Positions 7,611-15,886 are shown, numbered from the stretch's first letter. The stretch: DNA of 64,000 nucleotides from Leptospiraceae bacterium (GCA_024233835.1 JACKPC010000006.1:248001-312000), one strand, 5' to 3'. Numbers and translations are program-made. The notes: generated from the letters alone by a model not told the origin.

Positions 7611-8249
7611 ATGAAATCTTTAAATAAACAGCTCTTACGAGGTCTATTACTTTCCTGTATCCTACCTCTATTCTATTGTGGAATTTCAAGGGAGGTAGTT
7701 CAAAAAGTCGTAGCCGTCCCGAGTTTCTCCAATACAAGCAAAGTTCCCATCGAAGCGAATCTTATCCACTCTATAAGTGATGAGTTTATAGTTTCTCTTG
7801 TTCAAACGAAGAAATTCGCAGTTACCGAACGCAAGAAATTAGATTCACTCTTACAGGAACATGCCCTGGAACAAAAAGGTTTATTGGAAACCGAGAATGC
7901 TATTAAAATAGGAAAAATGCTAAAAGCTAAATATATCATCCTTTGCTCCATAAGTAAAATCAATATTTTAGTAAAAAATAATATACCTGACATAGCAAAT
8001 ATTCAGGTTTATAACGCAAACCTCGATGGAGACATAGAAGTCACAGCACGAATGATAGACATTGAAAAAGGAATCATTATAGCCGCATCAAAAAAAGAAA
8101 CTAAAGTCTTCGAAAATTATAACAGGGTAGGAAATATTCAAAAAAACCTGGTTATTCAAGAACTAAATGCCTTAAAAGAAAGAATGATACAAAAAGGTTT
8201 ATCACAACTAACAGATTCCTTAGCAAGAGACCTCGCAGACGAAATTTAG
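7611..8249 (+). CDS. Lipoprotein with CsgG-like domain
   Basis: The 212-residue product starts with MKSLNKQLLRG, a hydrophobic core and lipobox LFYC, so it should be lipidated. The mature part follows the CsgG/curli-assembly pattern: VAVPSFSNTSK, then a helix ending LVQTKKFAVTERKKLDSLLQEHAL, then IGKMLKAKYIILCSIS, and a strand pair with TARMIDIEKGIII. CsgG-like lipoproteins bind envelope partners or form export pores; here only the fold is suggested. In-frame ATGs at 7575 and 7602 are alternatives; 7611 gives the best signal peptide. It lies between the Uma2 fragment and the truncated Uma2 copy, and stops 17 bases before the latter begins. Confidence 0.7.
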   Translation: MKSLNKQLLRGLLLSCILPLFYCGISREVVQKVVAVPSFSNTSKVPIEANLIHSISDEFIVSLVQTKKFAVTERKKLDSLLQEHALEQKGLLETENAIKIGKMLKAKYIILCSISKINILVKNNIPDIANIQVYNANLDGDIEVTARMIDIEKGIIIAASKKETKVFENYNRVGNIQKNLVIQELNALKERMIQKGLSQLTDSLARDLADEI

Positions 8250-8266
8250 TTTTATAATTCATAAGC

Positions 8267-8839
8267 GATAAAGAAACCGGGCAATATGTCATCACACAAA
8301 TCACTTCTGATAAACGATTCACGGCGGATGATTATGCCAAACTGCCCTACCGCGCACCTTACCAGCTCATAGAAGGAGAACTTGTTTTTATGGCTTCACC
8401 CTATTTTAACCATCAGGAAATTTCTTTTAACTTAGTATTAAAAATAGGAAACTATGTTCAACAGAATAACCTGGGAAAAGTTGCCTATTCACCTATGGAT
8501 GTGCATCTGGATGAAAAGAATATCTATCAACCGGATATTCTCTTTGTATCTATCAAACGTTCATCGATCATAAAAAAGTTTATTTTTGGAGCACCGGACT
8601 TTGTTCTCGAAATCATTTCTAAATCCACAGAAAGCAAAGACCGAAACGAAAAGATGCGCAACTACGGCAAATTCGGCGTAGATGAATACTGGATAGTAAA
8701 CCTGAAAAAAGAAAACATAGAAGTCTATCACAACCAGGCCGGAATCATGATTCACCAAAAAACAGCAGAAAAAGGAGATAGTATCACATCCAAAGCTATT
8801 GAAGGATTCACATTAAATGTGGGAGATGTGTTTTCCTAG
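8267..8839 (+). pseudogene. 5'-truncated Uma2 gene, copy 2
   Basis: From GATAAAGAAACCGG at 8267 to the stop at 8837-8839 this is nearly identical to 12932-13504 of copy 3; I see only a Val/Ile change and a Ser/Ala change at the end. The first 87 bases of the gene and its start are missing, and the sequence to the left belongs to the end of the CsgG-like gene. An internal ATG at 8390 could still give 149 residues that contain the nuclease core. Its 3' flank matches copy 1 rather than copy 3, so it is a recombinant. Confidence 0.8.
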
Positions 8840-8956
8840 TTAATACCGGCATAGAATGAGTTTCCCTGTAAGCTCTCATTTTTTCAGGTAGTTCGAGACT
8901 TGTTACACCCCGTCCTCCTGTCAGGCATTCATCAATCCTATAATCCTAATTGCCTT
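8840..8956 (-). pseudogene. Remnant of a minus-strand gene, related in part to the SGNH gene at the left edge
   Basis: On the minus strand 8956-8926 matches 862-832 of the SGNH hydrolase gene with 29 of 31 bases (codons for DYRIDEC). The frame continues as LTGGRGVTSLELPEKMRAYR and then ETHSMPVLTR without a start codon of its own; a stop precedes DYRIDEC. It is therefore a fragment. Confidence 0.45.
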
Positions 8957-9692
8957 AACTCATTCTTTTTAAGCTTCCTTCCCGAAAGAAAGCTTTCTCA
9001 TACTCCCACTTTTTTACAAACATTTCTATCAAACAAGAAGATTCCTTATCTAAATCCCTAAAAGCAAAGCCTGTTCCTTCTGGATCTATTCGAACTACAC
9101 CGGTTTTTATATTCATTACTTCTGTTCCAAATTCCATTCTAATAGGAACCTCCTGATTAATAATAAAAGATGAATTCGGTATAGTCGCATAAAAACCAGT
9201 AACACTTAGATCTTTTGTTAAAGCACGAAACCCCTCTAAGTGAAAAGGAATTTGTATTGGATAACGTTTTTCACCTCTCCAACCGCGCGGATACATTTTA
9301 AAATAAGGGGCAGAAATATCTTTCTTTAAAAAATAGACCAGCACACTTAAACCAAAAACAGTCTGAAGTAAGTTGAATAAATGAAACTTATCTTTAATAT
9401 TTAAAAAACTATAAAAATTATAAGAAATTAGAAATATAGAGTATACTAACAAAAGCCACCAGGCCCACTTTTTTACCCTTAATAAACCAATTGCTATCAT
9501 GAAGGGTAAAAAGAATAAAAATAAACCTATGGGACTCATAACCTTAAAAAGCCATATTGGATTAGTTGTCGCGATACTATAATGCTCTTTCATCAGGTAA
9601 TAATTAGTCACCGGTAATAGCATAAATATAAAAGTTGAAACTAAAAGCATTTTAGGAAATTTTAATCTTTTTCTTCGATCCATTAAATTCAT
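8955..9692 (-). CDS. Membrane protein with C-terminal PilZ domain
   Basis: The 245-residue protein has about four membrane segments in its first 130 residues. A PilZ domain follows: RGEKR at the start of the domain and DLSVTG about 25 residues later, matching the RxxxR and (D/N)xSxxG c-di-GMP-binding motifs. It is therefore likely a c-di-GMP receptor at the inner membrane. The ATG at 9692 is chosen because GAGGAGA lies seven bases upstream; an earlier ATG at 9716 would overlap the SGNH gene. It is the last gene of operon B, 11 bases after the SGNH gene, which suggests that c-di-GMP input is tied to these surface proteins. Confidence 0.8.
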   Translation of the reverse strand: MNLMDRRKRLKFPKMLLVSTFIFMLLPVTNYYLMKEHYSIATTNPIWLFKVMSPIGLFLFFLPFMIAIGLLRVKKWAWWLLLVYSIFLISYNFYSFLNIKDKFHLFNLLQTVFGLSVLVYFLKKDISAPYFKMYPRGWRGEKRYPIQIPFHLEGFRALTKDLSVTGFYATIPNSSFIINQEVPIRMEFGTEVMNIKTGVVRIDPEGTGFAFRDLDKESSCLIEMFVKKWEYEKAFFREGSLKRMS

Positions 9693-9703
9693 TAGTATTC
9701 TCC

Positions 9704-11323
9704 TCATAGATGACATATTCCTAAAAAGAAACAGGCTGCAATTAGATTAATCCTTTCCTGTTCTATCCTCGCCGCTTCAGCTTCTTCCGCTGCCTTTCTT
9801 GCAGCTTCCGTTGCCTGCCGCTCTCTCTCCTGGGCTGCCAATATAGAAAGACGTGCTGCCTCTGCTTCTTGTCTTGCAACTTCTGCTTTGCGTGCTGCTT
9901 CCGCCTGTTGTATTGCGAGTAATTGCTTTTGTCTCTCTTCCTCTAATCTTGCTGCTTCCGCTTTTTGCTTTTCTATTTCTAATTGTATTAAGCGTTCTTC
10001 TTCCTGTTTCTTTTGCTCAGCAAGGATTTTTTCCTCCTCCAATTTACCCTGTTGCCTGGCTTCTTCAATTTGCAAATCCAAAGCTGCTATCTTTGATTTT
10101 GTTTCGGTAATTTGTGAATCTACCTTTTCAATCCTTTTCTTAACTAACGATATCTTATATTCTGCTTCCCTAATTTTGTCTTGAATTTCCTTCAAATTTC
10201 GTTCCCTGAGTTCCAATTCAGCTTTCTTCTTTTTTAATTCAGAAAGTTTTTCTTCCAAATCATCTCTTGCAATACGTAGTCGTATTTCTTTATCAAACCA
10301 TTGATTCCCTGTTGAAGTAAATTCAATACTCTTCTTTTCGGTATGAAACTTTATTTCTCGTAATTTCTTTCCAACAACACTTCCCCATTTGTTAAAGCCC
10401 AGGCCATTAGGGTGAATTAAATCTGGAGCGATATACAAAACATCATACATCTCATCCCAGACTTTCAGATAATGAACTTTGTGTCTTTCTGCTATACCTT
10501 GATAATCTCCCTCCATTTGAGAAAGACCTACAGAAATATAAAGAGTGGCATTTAAAAAAAATAGATAACCGTTTATTTTATCCGGATTTTGAGCAAAGGG
10601 ATTTACAAGGTTATTAATGATATATGTCTTATTATCAGGCGGTACCGGAGTATACCAAAATAGTGCAGGATAACCTCCTACCACCAGCACATCCTTTTTT
10701 CCATCTACAGTTTCACTGGAATTATTTTTTAATATAGTAACGATTTGTTCTAATTCAGAACGAACACTTTTTTTTGCCTCTTCAAAAATCCAACCCAGAG
10801 CAACAGGTAAGAGTTTATGTCCTTTTTTAGATTCCGATAAAGCTAAAGATGGTGCAATAGCATGTAAAAAATTATTTCCGCCGGCATGATAGACAAATCG
10901 TCTACCTACTTTATATTTAACCTGATCGGGTACAAAACATCTATTTAAATGTTCTAATATATCACCGGTAGTCGCCCCGCTAACTCCAAAATTTTGAATA
11001 TCTTCATTTTCAAATTTGTCTTCTTCCGCATAGGGCGGAACATCATTTTGAGGAACGTAGAGTGGAATAGTACTGTAGGGGACATTTAATATTTGATCCA
11101 TTGTGCTGCTTGCCCATATACCTCCTCCATCGACTAAGTCCATACGACTGTCTCCGTAAAACGTAATCTTCGTTTTTTCTGAGTTGTATAATGAAGTATT
11201 CTTCGTATCCCGAATTTTAATGGTATCACAATGATTCATTAAATCACTATCAGCACCACCTTCATAAGCATATAATCTCATAACAAAAAGGAGTATTGAA
11301 AAACATTTAGTAAAATCTTTCAA
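9704..11323 (-). CDS. Secreted SGNH/GDSL-type hydrolase with long coiled-coil tail
   Basis: The 539-residue product has an N-terminal signal peptide. The SGNH domain (about residues 45-325) shows YGDSRMDL (nucleophile Ser in GDS), FGVSGATTGDI (block II Gly), HAGGNNFL (block III Asn) and DLIHPNGLGFNKWG (catalytic Asp and His). Residues about 340-520 are a highly charged coiled coil of Glu, Lys, Ala and Arg, and the last 15 residues are hydrophobic (AACFFLGICHL). The tail could form a stalk or bind the cell wall. Its ATG overlaps the stop of the lipoprotein gene before it by four bases. It resembles the SGNH protein at 1-1160 in its catalytic blocks. Substrate unknown. Confidence 0.75.
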   Translation of the reverse strand: MKDFTKCFSILLFVMRLYAYEGGADSDLMNHCDTIKIRDTKNTSLYNSEKTKITFYGDSRMDLVDGGGIWASSTMDQILNVPYSTIPLYVPQNDVPPYAEEDKFENEDIQNFGVSGATTGDILEHLNRCFVPDQVKYKVGRRFVYHAGGNNFLHAIAPSLALSESKKGHKLLPVALGWIFEEAKKSVRSELEQIVTILKNNSSETVDGKKDVLVVGGYPALFWYTPVPPDNKTYIINNLVNPFAQNPDKINGYLFFLNATLYISVGLSQMEGDYQGIAERHKVHYLKVWDEMYDVLYIAPDLIHPNGLGFNKWGSVVGKKLREIKFHTEKKSIEFTSTGNQWFDKEIRLRIARDDLEEKLSELKKKKAELELRERNLKEIQDKIREAEYKISLVKKRIEKVDSQITETKSKIAALDLQIEEARQQGKLEEEKILAEQKKQEEERLIQLEIEKQKAEAARLEEERQKQLLAIQQAEAARKAEVARQEAEAARLSILAAQERERQATEAARKAAEEAEAARIEQERINLIAACFFLGICHL

Positions 11324-11835
11324 TTCATTACCTCCAGAATATAGCTAACCTCAGATGATTCTGTCTGATAACCGCCAATACTAATTATAAGTGAATTTGG
11401 AATAGCGGGAAATAAACTGTAATCTATTATACATATTTTTTCAAAATTTTTAAGTGATACAGAAATACTGCCGGAATCATTTTTGCAAAATGAGTAACTG
11501 CCTCTTTCAAAATCAAGAAAATCACAAAAATATGGTCCTCCTACAATTTCTGCTATAGGATCCGTGCCAGTGTAAGTCAGTTTTATTTTACTTCCATTTA
11601 CAACATTAGAAACTCGATAATGCACAAATTTATACGATGCGACAGAAGTATTAATCTCTAAAGGAACGTATCTATAGTTTCTGCTAGTGCATGTATGAAC
11701 TCCCTGCCAGGTATACCAGAATTTTACCATAGCGAGACTTTCCAGTAGTTTTATTGTAACACTTTTCTTTTTCTTACTTTCACAACCCAAAGTGAACACA
11801 ATCATACACAGGATGAGAAGGATTTTAGTTTTCAT
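11320..11835 (-). CDS. Lipoprotein, function unknown
   Basis: The 171-residue product opens with MKTKILLILCMIVFTLGC, a clear lipoprotein signal with lipobox TLGC, followed by a lysine-rich linker. The mature part has several Cys and alternating hydrophobic residues, consistent with a small beta-rich disulfide-bonded domain. It overlaps its neighbours by four bases at both ends, so it is tightly coupled in operon B. I recognise no domain. Confidence 0.7.
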   Translation of the reverse strand: MKTKILLILCMIVFTLGCESKKKKSVTIKLLESLAMVKFWYTWQGVHTCTSRNYRYVPLEINTSVASYKFVHYRVSNVVNGSKIKLTYTGTDPIAEIVGGPYFCDFLDFERGSYSFCKNDSGSISVSLKNFEKICIIDYSLFPAIPNSLIISIGGYQTESSEVSYILEVMN

Positions 11836-12569
11836 CGGATGTCTCTTTTAATCATTTCTGCAATAATTCTACGTCTGAGATAAACCACTAATTCCAAATT
11901 TTTCTGTAAGCAAGATGCAGCAAGACCCTCTTTTGTAGTTCTATCAACAAGAATCTGGTTCAATCGTATATTCGAAGACACGTTAAGGAGAATCGTTTTT
12001 AGCTCCTCATCAGATGCTTTAATCACTTTAGTTCCTGCATCTGCATAAAAAGCTTCAATCTTAGCAAATAAGTATTCTTGCTTCTTTTTTTCCTCTTCTA
12101 AACTTGGGATTCTTTTTTTATGAGGTAATCCCAGTTCAACTTCATCTGCAAACATATCCAAATCATCCTGTGTTGGGATTTCAAAGTGAACCAGATCCTG
12201 CAAATCTTTCTCGTTTTCTTTTAAGTTCTCTTCTGACAGAGAACCTGATTCTCTAAGTTTCTCTTCAAAATCAGAAATATACTCTATTTCTTCTGAAGTT
12301 AATAGGTAGCGGGTATCTTCTCTCTTTGGGTCGGGATCAATTACGGGAGGTGTTTTTGCAGGGAGAGGAGATTCTTCGGTTTTATCCTTATCATCACTAT
12401 CTTTGGAAGATGATTCATCGTTATCATCAATAGGTAGGTCAATAGTCACCGAAGGTGTGCCTTTTTTCTGTAATAAAGAATTTAAATCAGAACTTATGAG
12501 TAAACCAAGAACCTCCTGTTTGGATTTACCGGTTCCAAGACAATTCATCAGAGCAAATAATACAACCAT
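11832..12569 (-). CDS. Acidic lipoprotein, apparently phase-variable
   Basis: Read from the ATG at 12569 the protein is 245 residues, with only nine residues before the lipobox Cys (MVVLFALMNC) and no positive charge in front, a poor signal peptide. The mature part has a strongly acidic low-complexity region (about residues 45-95) and a helical C-terminal half. A second ATG at 12613 sits exactly where a transcript from the promoter at 12620-12648 should begin, but it is out of frame across an 8-bp repeat. With one unit fewer it would read MKHFTSLRLYAFMVV and on into the lipobox, a much better signal. First gene of operon B; the stop overlaps the next start by four bases. Function unknown. Confidence 0.65.
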   Translation of the reverse strand: MVVLFALMNCLGTGKSKQEVLGLLISSDLNSLLQKKGTPSVTIDLPIDDNDESSSKDSDDKDKTEESPLPAKTPPVIDPDPKREDTRYLLTSEEIEYISDFEEKLRESGSLSEENLKENEKDLQDLVHFEIPTQDDLDMFADEVELGLPHKKRIPSLEEEKKKQEYLFAKIEAFYADAGTKVIKASDEELKTILLNVSSNIRLNQILVDRTTKEGLAASCLQKNLELVVYLRRRIIAEMIKRDIR

Positions 12570-12601
12570 AAAGGCGTAAAGACGTAAAGACGTAAAGACG
12601 T
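12570..12601 (-). repeat. Octanucleotide tandem repeat, three perfect and one imperfect copy
   Basis: The plus strand reads AAAGGCGT once and AAAGACGT three times, lying between two candidate start codons (12613 and 12569) of the lipoprotein gene. The unit is not a multiple of three. The two ATGs are 44 bases apart. Loss of one unit (36) or gain of two (60) puts the upstream ATG in frame. Confidence 0.95.
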
Positions 12602-12619
12602 AAAATGCTTCATACAGTC

Positions 12620-12648
12620 ATAATAAAAACATGAAAGAATATTGTCAA
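12620..12648 (-). promoter_or_regulatory. Strong sigma70-type promoter of operon B, probably leaderless
   Basis: On the minus strand a perfect TTGACA (12648-12643) is followed after 17 bases by TATTAT (12625-12620). Only six bases separate the -10 box from the ATG at 12613, so transcription should begin at or beside that ATG. This explains why no ribosome binding site precedes it and suggests a leaderless mRNA. Confidence 0.6.
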
Positions 12649-12690
12649 ACTTTCTATATTTTTTTCATAAAAATCATCGCAATTGTTAAA

Positions 12691-12728
12691 GTCGCACATC
12701 GGTGTTGTAAGGAGTCGTGCATCTCGAC
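12691..12728. repeat. Degenerate relative of the 22-23 bp repeat
   Basis: The sequence CACATCGGTGTTGTAAGGAG followed by TCGTGCATC matches the array at 7302-7436 (ATCGACGTTGTAGGAGTCGT and so on) with a few changes. It lies about 120 bases before Uma2 copy 3, as the array lies before the Uma2 fragment at 7511. Confidence 0.6.
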
Positions 12729-12844
12729 TCCGCTCGATGAACGGAAAGTTCAGTAGGAGATTAGCCTGATAGTGGAAAATCGTATCACCGATGTTTGCTA
12801 AAAAGTGCTTGCCTTTCGGGTTTAAGAAAGCTCATTCTATACAA

Positions 12845-13504
12845 ATGAGCGATTTTTTACAGCCGATAAGCCTTGAAAGTCTCCTGAGGAATAAGGACTT
12901 CATCACTATTGGTGAACAGATTCTATTCTTTGATAAAGAAACCGGGCAATATGTCATCACACAAATCACTTCTGATAAACGATTCACGGCGGATGATTAT
13001 GCCAAACTGCCCTACCGCGCACCTTACCAGCTCATAGAAGGAGAACTTGTTTTTATGGCTTCACCCTATTTTAACCATCAGGAAATTTCTTTTAACTTAA
13101 TATTAAAAATAGGAAACTATGTTCAACAGAATAACCTGGGAAAAGTTGCCTATTCACCTATGGATGTGCATCTGGATGAAAAGAATATCTATCAACCGGA
13201 TATTCTCTTTGTATCTATCAAACGTTCATCGATCATAAAAAAGTTTATTTTTGGAGCACCGGACTTTGTTCTCGAAATCATTTCTAAATCCACAGAAAGC
13301 AAAGACCGAAACGAAAAGATGCGCAACTACGGCAAATTCGGCGTAGATGAATACTGGATAGTAAACCTGAAAAAAGAAAACATAGAAGTCTATCACAACC
13401 AGGCCGGAATCATGATTCACCAAAAAACAGCAGAAAAAGGAGATAGTATCACATCCAAAGCTATTGAAGGATTCACATTAAATGTGGGAGATGTGTTTGC
13501 TTAG
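12845..13504 (+). CDS. Uma2-family PD-(D/E)XK nuclease-like protein, copy 3
   Basis: This full-length copy of about 219 residues has the Uma2 signature: YQPDILFVS, VLEIISKST and a GVDEYWIVN segment near the C-terminus. The ATG at 12845 matches copy 1; an in-frame ATG at 12791 would add 18 residues. It is the likely source of the truncated copy at 8267-8839 (about 99% identical by eye). Compared with copy 1 it differs mainly in the middle, where it reads YFNHQEISFNLILKIGNYVQ. It has no obvious partner gene. Confidence 0.8.
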   Translation: MSDFLQPISLESLLRNKDFITIGEQILFFDKETGQYVITQITSDKRFTADDYAKLPYRAPYQLIEGELVFMASPYFNHQEISFNLILKIGNYVQQNNLGKVAYSPMDVHLDEKNIYQPDILFVSIKRSSIIKKFIFGAPDFVLEIISKSTESKDRNEKMRNYGKFGVDEYWIVNLKKENIEVYHNQAGIMIHQKTAEKGDSITSKAIEGFTLNVGDVFA

Positions 13505-13643
13505 GAGGAATTTTTAAGGTATTCTTGCCATGCTCAATAACCAAAAAGAGTTAGGACAATATTATTAAAAGCAATTGCAATATAACAATTTTCCGAAAGC
13601 GAACAAGCACTGATTCGCCTTCGATGTATTTATCAAGGCCGGC

Positions 13644-14816
13644 TTAGCGGAATTCTTCCAGAATCCGTATAATCTGCTTGTCCAACTTTAGTCTGGAAGG
13701 TTTAAAAGTTCTATACTGATTCGCATGTAACCTGGTTTTCTCTCGGTATAAGGCTTCTCTCTCTCTATCGCTGTCACCTTTTAAAGCCCGGCTATTCGGA
13801 TCTCTCCAGAGCTGGTAATAGTAAAGAGCGGCTATACGTTGCAACCTGTAATCATTGGAGCGAACATTTAAGCAATTATTAATATATTCTTCTGCTTTTT
13901 CTGCATATTCCAGATCCCTTTTCTTTTCCTCCTGCTTGGAATTTAAAGAATTTTCAAATAATAAGTAATAGGATTCAGCTACTGCCAGAATTAATTCATA
14001 ATCTTTTGGATGAATTTGCTTTGCTTCTTGAAATACACGAATCGCTTTTTTAAGGGGTTTAATAGAACTATCTCTTCCCAGATATTCCAACTTAAATCGG
14101 TAATTTAGATATTTTATATAGTCCACGTAAAATTCAAACTTTTCATTATCCACAGAAAACTTGTCCCGATTCTTCCAGGCCTGTAAAAACTCAAAACCGG
14201 CAGATACATACCCTTCTCCTCCTTTTTTCATGTGAAGACGTCCGAGAGCATAATGAACATCCGGGTAATACGAATCCAAGCGAATCGACTTTCGATAGGA
14301 AAGAATTGCTTCCGGAATCATTCCCTGGTTTGCAAAATAATCCCCCTGTTTTTTTACAACAATTGCATCTTTTAGTTTTTCCGATTCCATCGGCATAGCT
14401 ACTGTCATTTGCTTACTTTCAATTAAACGCAGATGACCTTCTCCCCTCAAGCGCTGACCGAAAAAAGTTGTATTATAAATCGAGATAACTTTAATTTCTC
14501 CCACAATATTACCATGCCTGTACGCCTTATGATCGGGATTCTTTTCAATTAAATACAGAGTTTGCCCCACCCGGATTCCCGGATTATCGAGAATTTTAAC
14601 AGTAACATAATCAAGCCTGGTATCCATTTTAGTCATACGGTATTTGGGCTTAGCTTCAAAAATGGAAGCTTTTTCCATACTTAAAGTTTCACCGATTATC
14701 CTCATGCGGATATGATCGAGGTCTGTAGAGCTACGAAAAGCGTATACAATCTTTTCGTCCGAGAAAATAGATTGGGAAAAAAATAAAAACAGGAAAAGGC
14801 TAACTATATATTTCAT
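13644..14816 (-). CDS. Secreted TPR-containing protein
   Basis: The 390-residue protein has a signal peptide (MKYIVSLFLFLFFSQS). After about 130 residues of beta-rich sequence that includes VGQTLYLIEKN it enters TPR-like helices: GDYFANQGMIPEAILSYRKS, YPDVHYALGRLHMKKG and a second set around residues 265-345. TPRs usually bind other proteins, here presumably in the periplasm. It precedes rlmN on the opposite side of the accessory region and is transcribed on the minus strand after it, 38 bases downstream of the rlmN stop. The function is not recognised. Confidence 0.7.
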   Translation of the reverse strand: MKYIVSLFLFLFFSQSIFSDEKIVYAFRSSTDLDHIRMRIIGETLSMEKASIFEAKPKYRMTKMDTRLDYVTVKILDNPGIRVGQTLYLIEKNPDHKAYRHGNIVGEIKVISIYNTTFFGQRLRGEGHLRLIESKQMTVAMPMESEKLKDAIVVKKQGDYFANQGMIPEAILSYRKSIRLDSYYPDVHYALGRLHMKKGGEGYVSAGFEFLQAWKNRDKFSVDNEKFEFYVDYIKYLNYRFKLEYLGRDSSIKPLKKAIRVFQEAKQIHPKDYELILAVAESYYLLFENSLNSKQEEKKRDLEYAEKAEEYINNCLNVRSNDYRLQRIAALYYYQLWRDPNSRALKGDSDREREALYREKTRLHANQYRTFKPSRLKLDKQIIRILEEFR

Positions 14817-14854
14817 CTATTCAAGTATCGGAATGTTTTCAAAAAGTTTAAGCT

Positions 14855-15886
14855 TTAGCCTTTCAGTGCCAACATTCCGCAGGCTCCATTTATATCCTTA
14901 CCGGGAGAACGACGGTTCATAACAGGCACACCGGAAGCTTTTATTTGTTCTCGAAACTCCTCAATTTCGGATTCTGTTGGCCGCCTCCAGCCGTTAAACT
15001 CGGTATTTAAAGGGATCAGGTTCAGCTTACAGTTCAGGCTACTGACGAGACGTTTTAATTTTTTTGCGTTCTCCTGGCCCATATTAACTCCCGGAATCAG
15101 GATATATTCAAAGGTAATGCGTCGATTTAAGGTTCGGGTGAAATTTCTGGCTGCTTCTATCAAATCTTCGAGTGGATACTTTTTATCGATTCCCATGATA
15201 TCTCCCCTCTTTTCCGGGTCCGGATGATTCAAAGAAATTGCAAAGTTATAGGGTTCTTTTTTACGGATAAACCTTTCTATACCCTTGATATCACCGGAAG
15301 TAGAAATAGTAATGCGTCTGGTTCCCAGACCGAAGGCATCCGGATCGGAAAGAATGGAAGCTGCTTTCATGACGGAATGATAATTATGCATGGGCTCTCC
15401 CATTCCCATAAATACAATATTACTGGCCTTTTCTCCGCTTAATTTTTCAACCATCAGGACCTGCTCCAAAATTTGCCAGGCCTTCAGGTTCCCTTTAAAA
15501 GGTAGCTTTCCCGTGGCACAAAATTCACAGGCCAGAGTACAACCAACCTGAGAAGAAATGCAAATGGTTTTTCTGTTTCCATCTTCGGAAGGAATCCAGA
15601 CAGCTTCGATTTCTCTTTGTTCTCCCACAATAAAACTAAATTTTCGGGTTCCATCCAGCTTCGACTGTAAATCTTTGTGAACCTGAAAGGAAGGAAGCTC
15701 TGCTGTTTCCTCTAATTTTTGCCGTAAACCTAAAGAAAAAGAGGTAAACTCAGAAAAAGATGAATAGCGATTTTTATAAAGACCGGAATAAAGCTGTTTG
15801 GCTCGAAAGGCAGGCTCTCCTATAGATTGAAAAAAAGATTTCAATTCCTCCGGACTGAGACCTTTTAAAACCTGTTTTGTTGCCAT
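14855..15886 (-). CDS. rlmN: Dual-specificity 23S rRNA A2503 / tRNA A37 C2-methyltransferase RlmN
   Basis: The 343-residue protein is a radical-SAM enzyme of the RlmN family. It carries CTLACEFCATGKLPFKGNL, the CxxxCxxC cluster-binding motif in its RlmN-specific context. VFMGMGEPMHNYHSVMKA contains the GEP motif for SAM binding. The C-terminal DINGACGMLA supplies the second catalytic Cys. Length and motif order fit the family. It methylates C2 of A2503 in 23S rRNA and of A37 in some tRNAs. The gene follows sufB with a 40-base gap. Confidence 0.96.
   Translation of the reverse strand: MATKQVLKGLSPEELKSFFQSIGEPAFRAKQLYSGLYKNRYSSFSEFTSFSLGLRQKLEETAELPSFQVHKDLQSKLDGTRKFSFIVGEQREIEAVWIPSEDGNRKTICISSQVGCTLACEFCATGKLPFKGNLKAWQILEQVLMVEKLSGEKASNIVFMGMGEPMHNYHSVMKAASILSDPDAFGLGTRRITISTSGDIKGIERFIRKKEPYNFAISLNHPDPEKRGDIMGIDKKYPLEDLIEAARNFTRTLNRRITFEYILIPGVNMGQENAKKLKRLVSSLNCKLNLIPLNTEFNGWRRPTESEIEEFREQIKASGVPVMNRRSPGKDINGACGMLALKG

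Noticed and set aside
7264..7737. Open minus-strand frame of 157 codons
   Set aside because: Most of it is a translation of the tandem array and of the antisense of the CsgG-like gene; the peptide is a repeat of the same 7-8 residues without a plausible fold or ribosome binding site.
7019..13640. Insertion sequence or prophage as the cause of the duplicated region
   Set aside because: I found no transposase, integrase, terminal inverted repeats or phage genes; only gene fragments and short repeats are visible.
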